Shown here in pieces: positions 5,273 through 5,363 of a DNA stretch of 5,363 nucleotides. The notes beneath the pieces were generated by a model. The model was not told the DNA's origin. It did not search any database and saw nothing but the letters and a program-made list of their open reading frames with translations. A program made the translations under genes and the position numbers. Position 1 is the first letter of the stretch, and the number at the start of each line of letters is the position of its first letter. Location of the stretch: positions 1 to 5,363 of the forward strand of contig DAOMOP010000243.1 of NCBI GenBank assembly GCA_035444405.1, read 5' to 3'. This stretch comes from DAOMOP01 sp035444405 (GTDB taxonomy: Bacteria > Pseudomonadota > Gammaproteobacteria > Burkholderiales > Rhodocyclaceae).

Positions 5273-5363
5273 GCACCGTCGGCCGGCGCGAGCGCGCCAA
5301 GAATTCGGCGCACCGGGCTCGGCAGGCCGGCGTGCGCGAGCGCGTCGAGGGCGATCCACAGGG
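5188..5363 (-). CDS. Possible C-terminal end of a convergent gene (partial)
   Basis: A minus-strand frame is open from the right edge and stops at TGA (5190-5188), giving 57 residues. The edge-proximal half, LWIALDALAHAGLPSPVRR and ILGALAPADG, looks like real protein: mixed hydrophobic and charged residues, codons mostly ending in G or C, and little low complexity. The last 25 or so residues are Ser/Arg/Ala repeats and overlap the small plus-strand ORF, so that part may be a read-out tail. Two other minus frames are also open here but give only Arg/Ala/Pro-rich text. I cannot name a family from this fragment. Confidence 0.38.
   Translation of the reverse strand, partial: LWIALDALAHAGLPSPVRRILGALAPADGAQSGADDARSARPSSSRRARASSSSSRR

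Noticed and set aside
1..5363. CRISPR array, tRNA/rRNA, insertion sequence or phage feature
   Set aside because: I saw no regularly spaced repeats, tRNA-like cloverleaf, transposase motif or terminal inverted repeats. Composition is even across the window.

Overview
The window is very GC-rich, and its codons strongly prefer G or C in third position. It carries the four-gene SiaABCD threonine-phosphorylation/c-di-GMP module best known from Pseudomonas aeruginosa, together with ubiX. That suggests a proteobacterium. My guess is a betaproteobacterium of the Azoarcus/Thauera type or a relative of Pseudomonas. No marker here fixes the lineage, so this is inference.

Layout. Positions 1-419 (+) hold the C-terminal part of an FMN-dependent nitronate monooxygenase-type enzyme. 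A 22-bp convergent gap follows. Positions 442-4187 (-) are a compact operon transcribed siaA, siaB, siaC, siaD: a membrane PP2C phosphatase with sensor and HAMP domains, a small GHKL-like kinase, a STAS-like phosphoprotein switch, and a GGDEF diguanylate cyclase. Positions 4188-4503 are a divergent promoter region with a spaced direct repeat, dyads and a GC-rich 8-mer tandem repeat. Positions 4504-5151 (+) are ubiX, flavin prenyltransferase. A 42-codon ORF with a strong Shine-Dalgarno follows at 5144-5272 (+) and overlaps the ubiX stop. The right edge also holds an open minus-strand frame that may be the 3' end of a convergent gene.

How the genes work together. In the characterised system, SiaB phosphorylates SiaC on a threonine and SiaA removes the phosphate in response to a signal sensed outside the cytoplasm. 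Unphosphorylated SiaC then binds and activates SiaD, raising c-di-GMP and promoting aggregation or biofilm. All key residues seem intact here, including SiaC Thr68, the SiaA metal-binding aspartates, and the SiaD GGEEF active site and RxxD inhibitory site. UbiX, transcribed divergently, makes prenylated FMN for UbiD-type decarboxylases and has no evident functional link to the Sia genes.

The main system is therefore a known one. The less described elements are the small ORF after ubiX, the 11-bp-period direct repeat at the siaA promoter, and the structured region upstream of ubiX.
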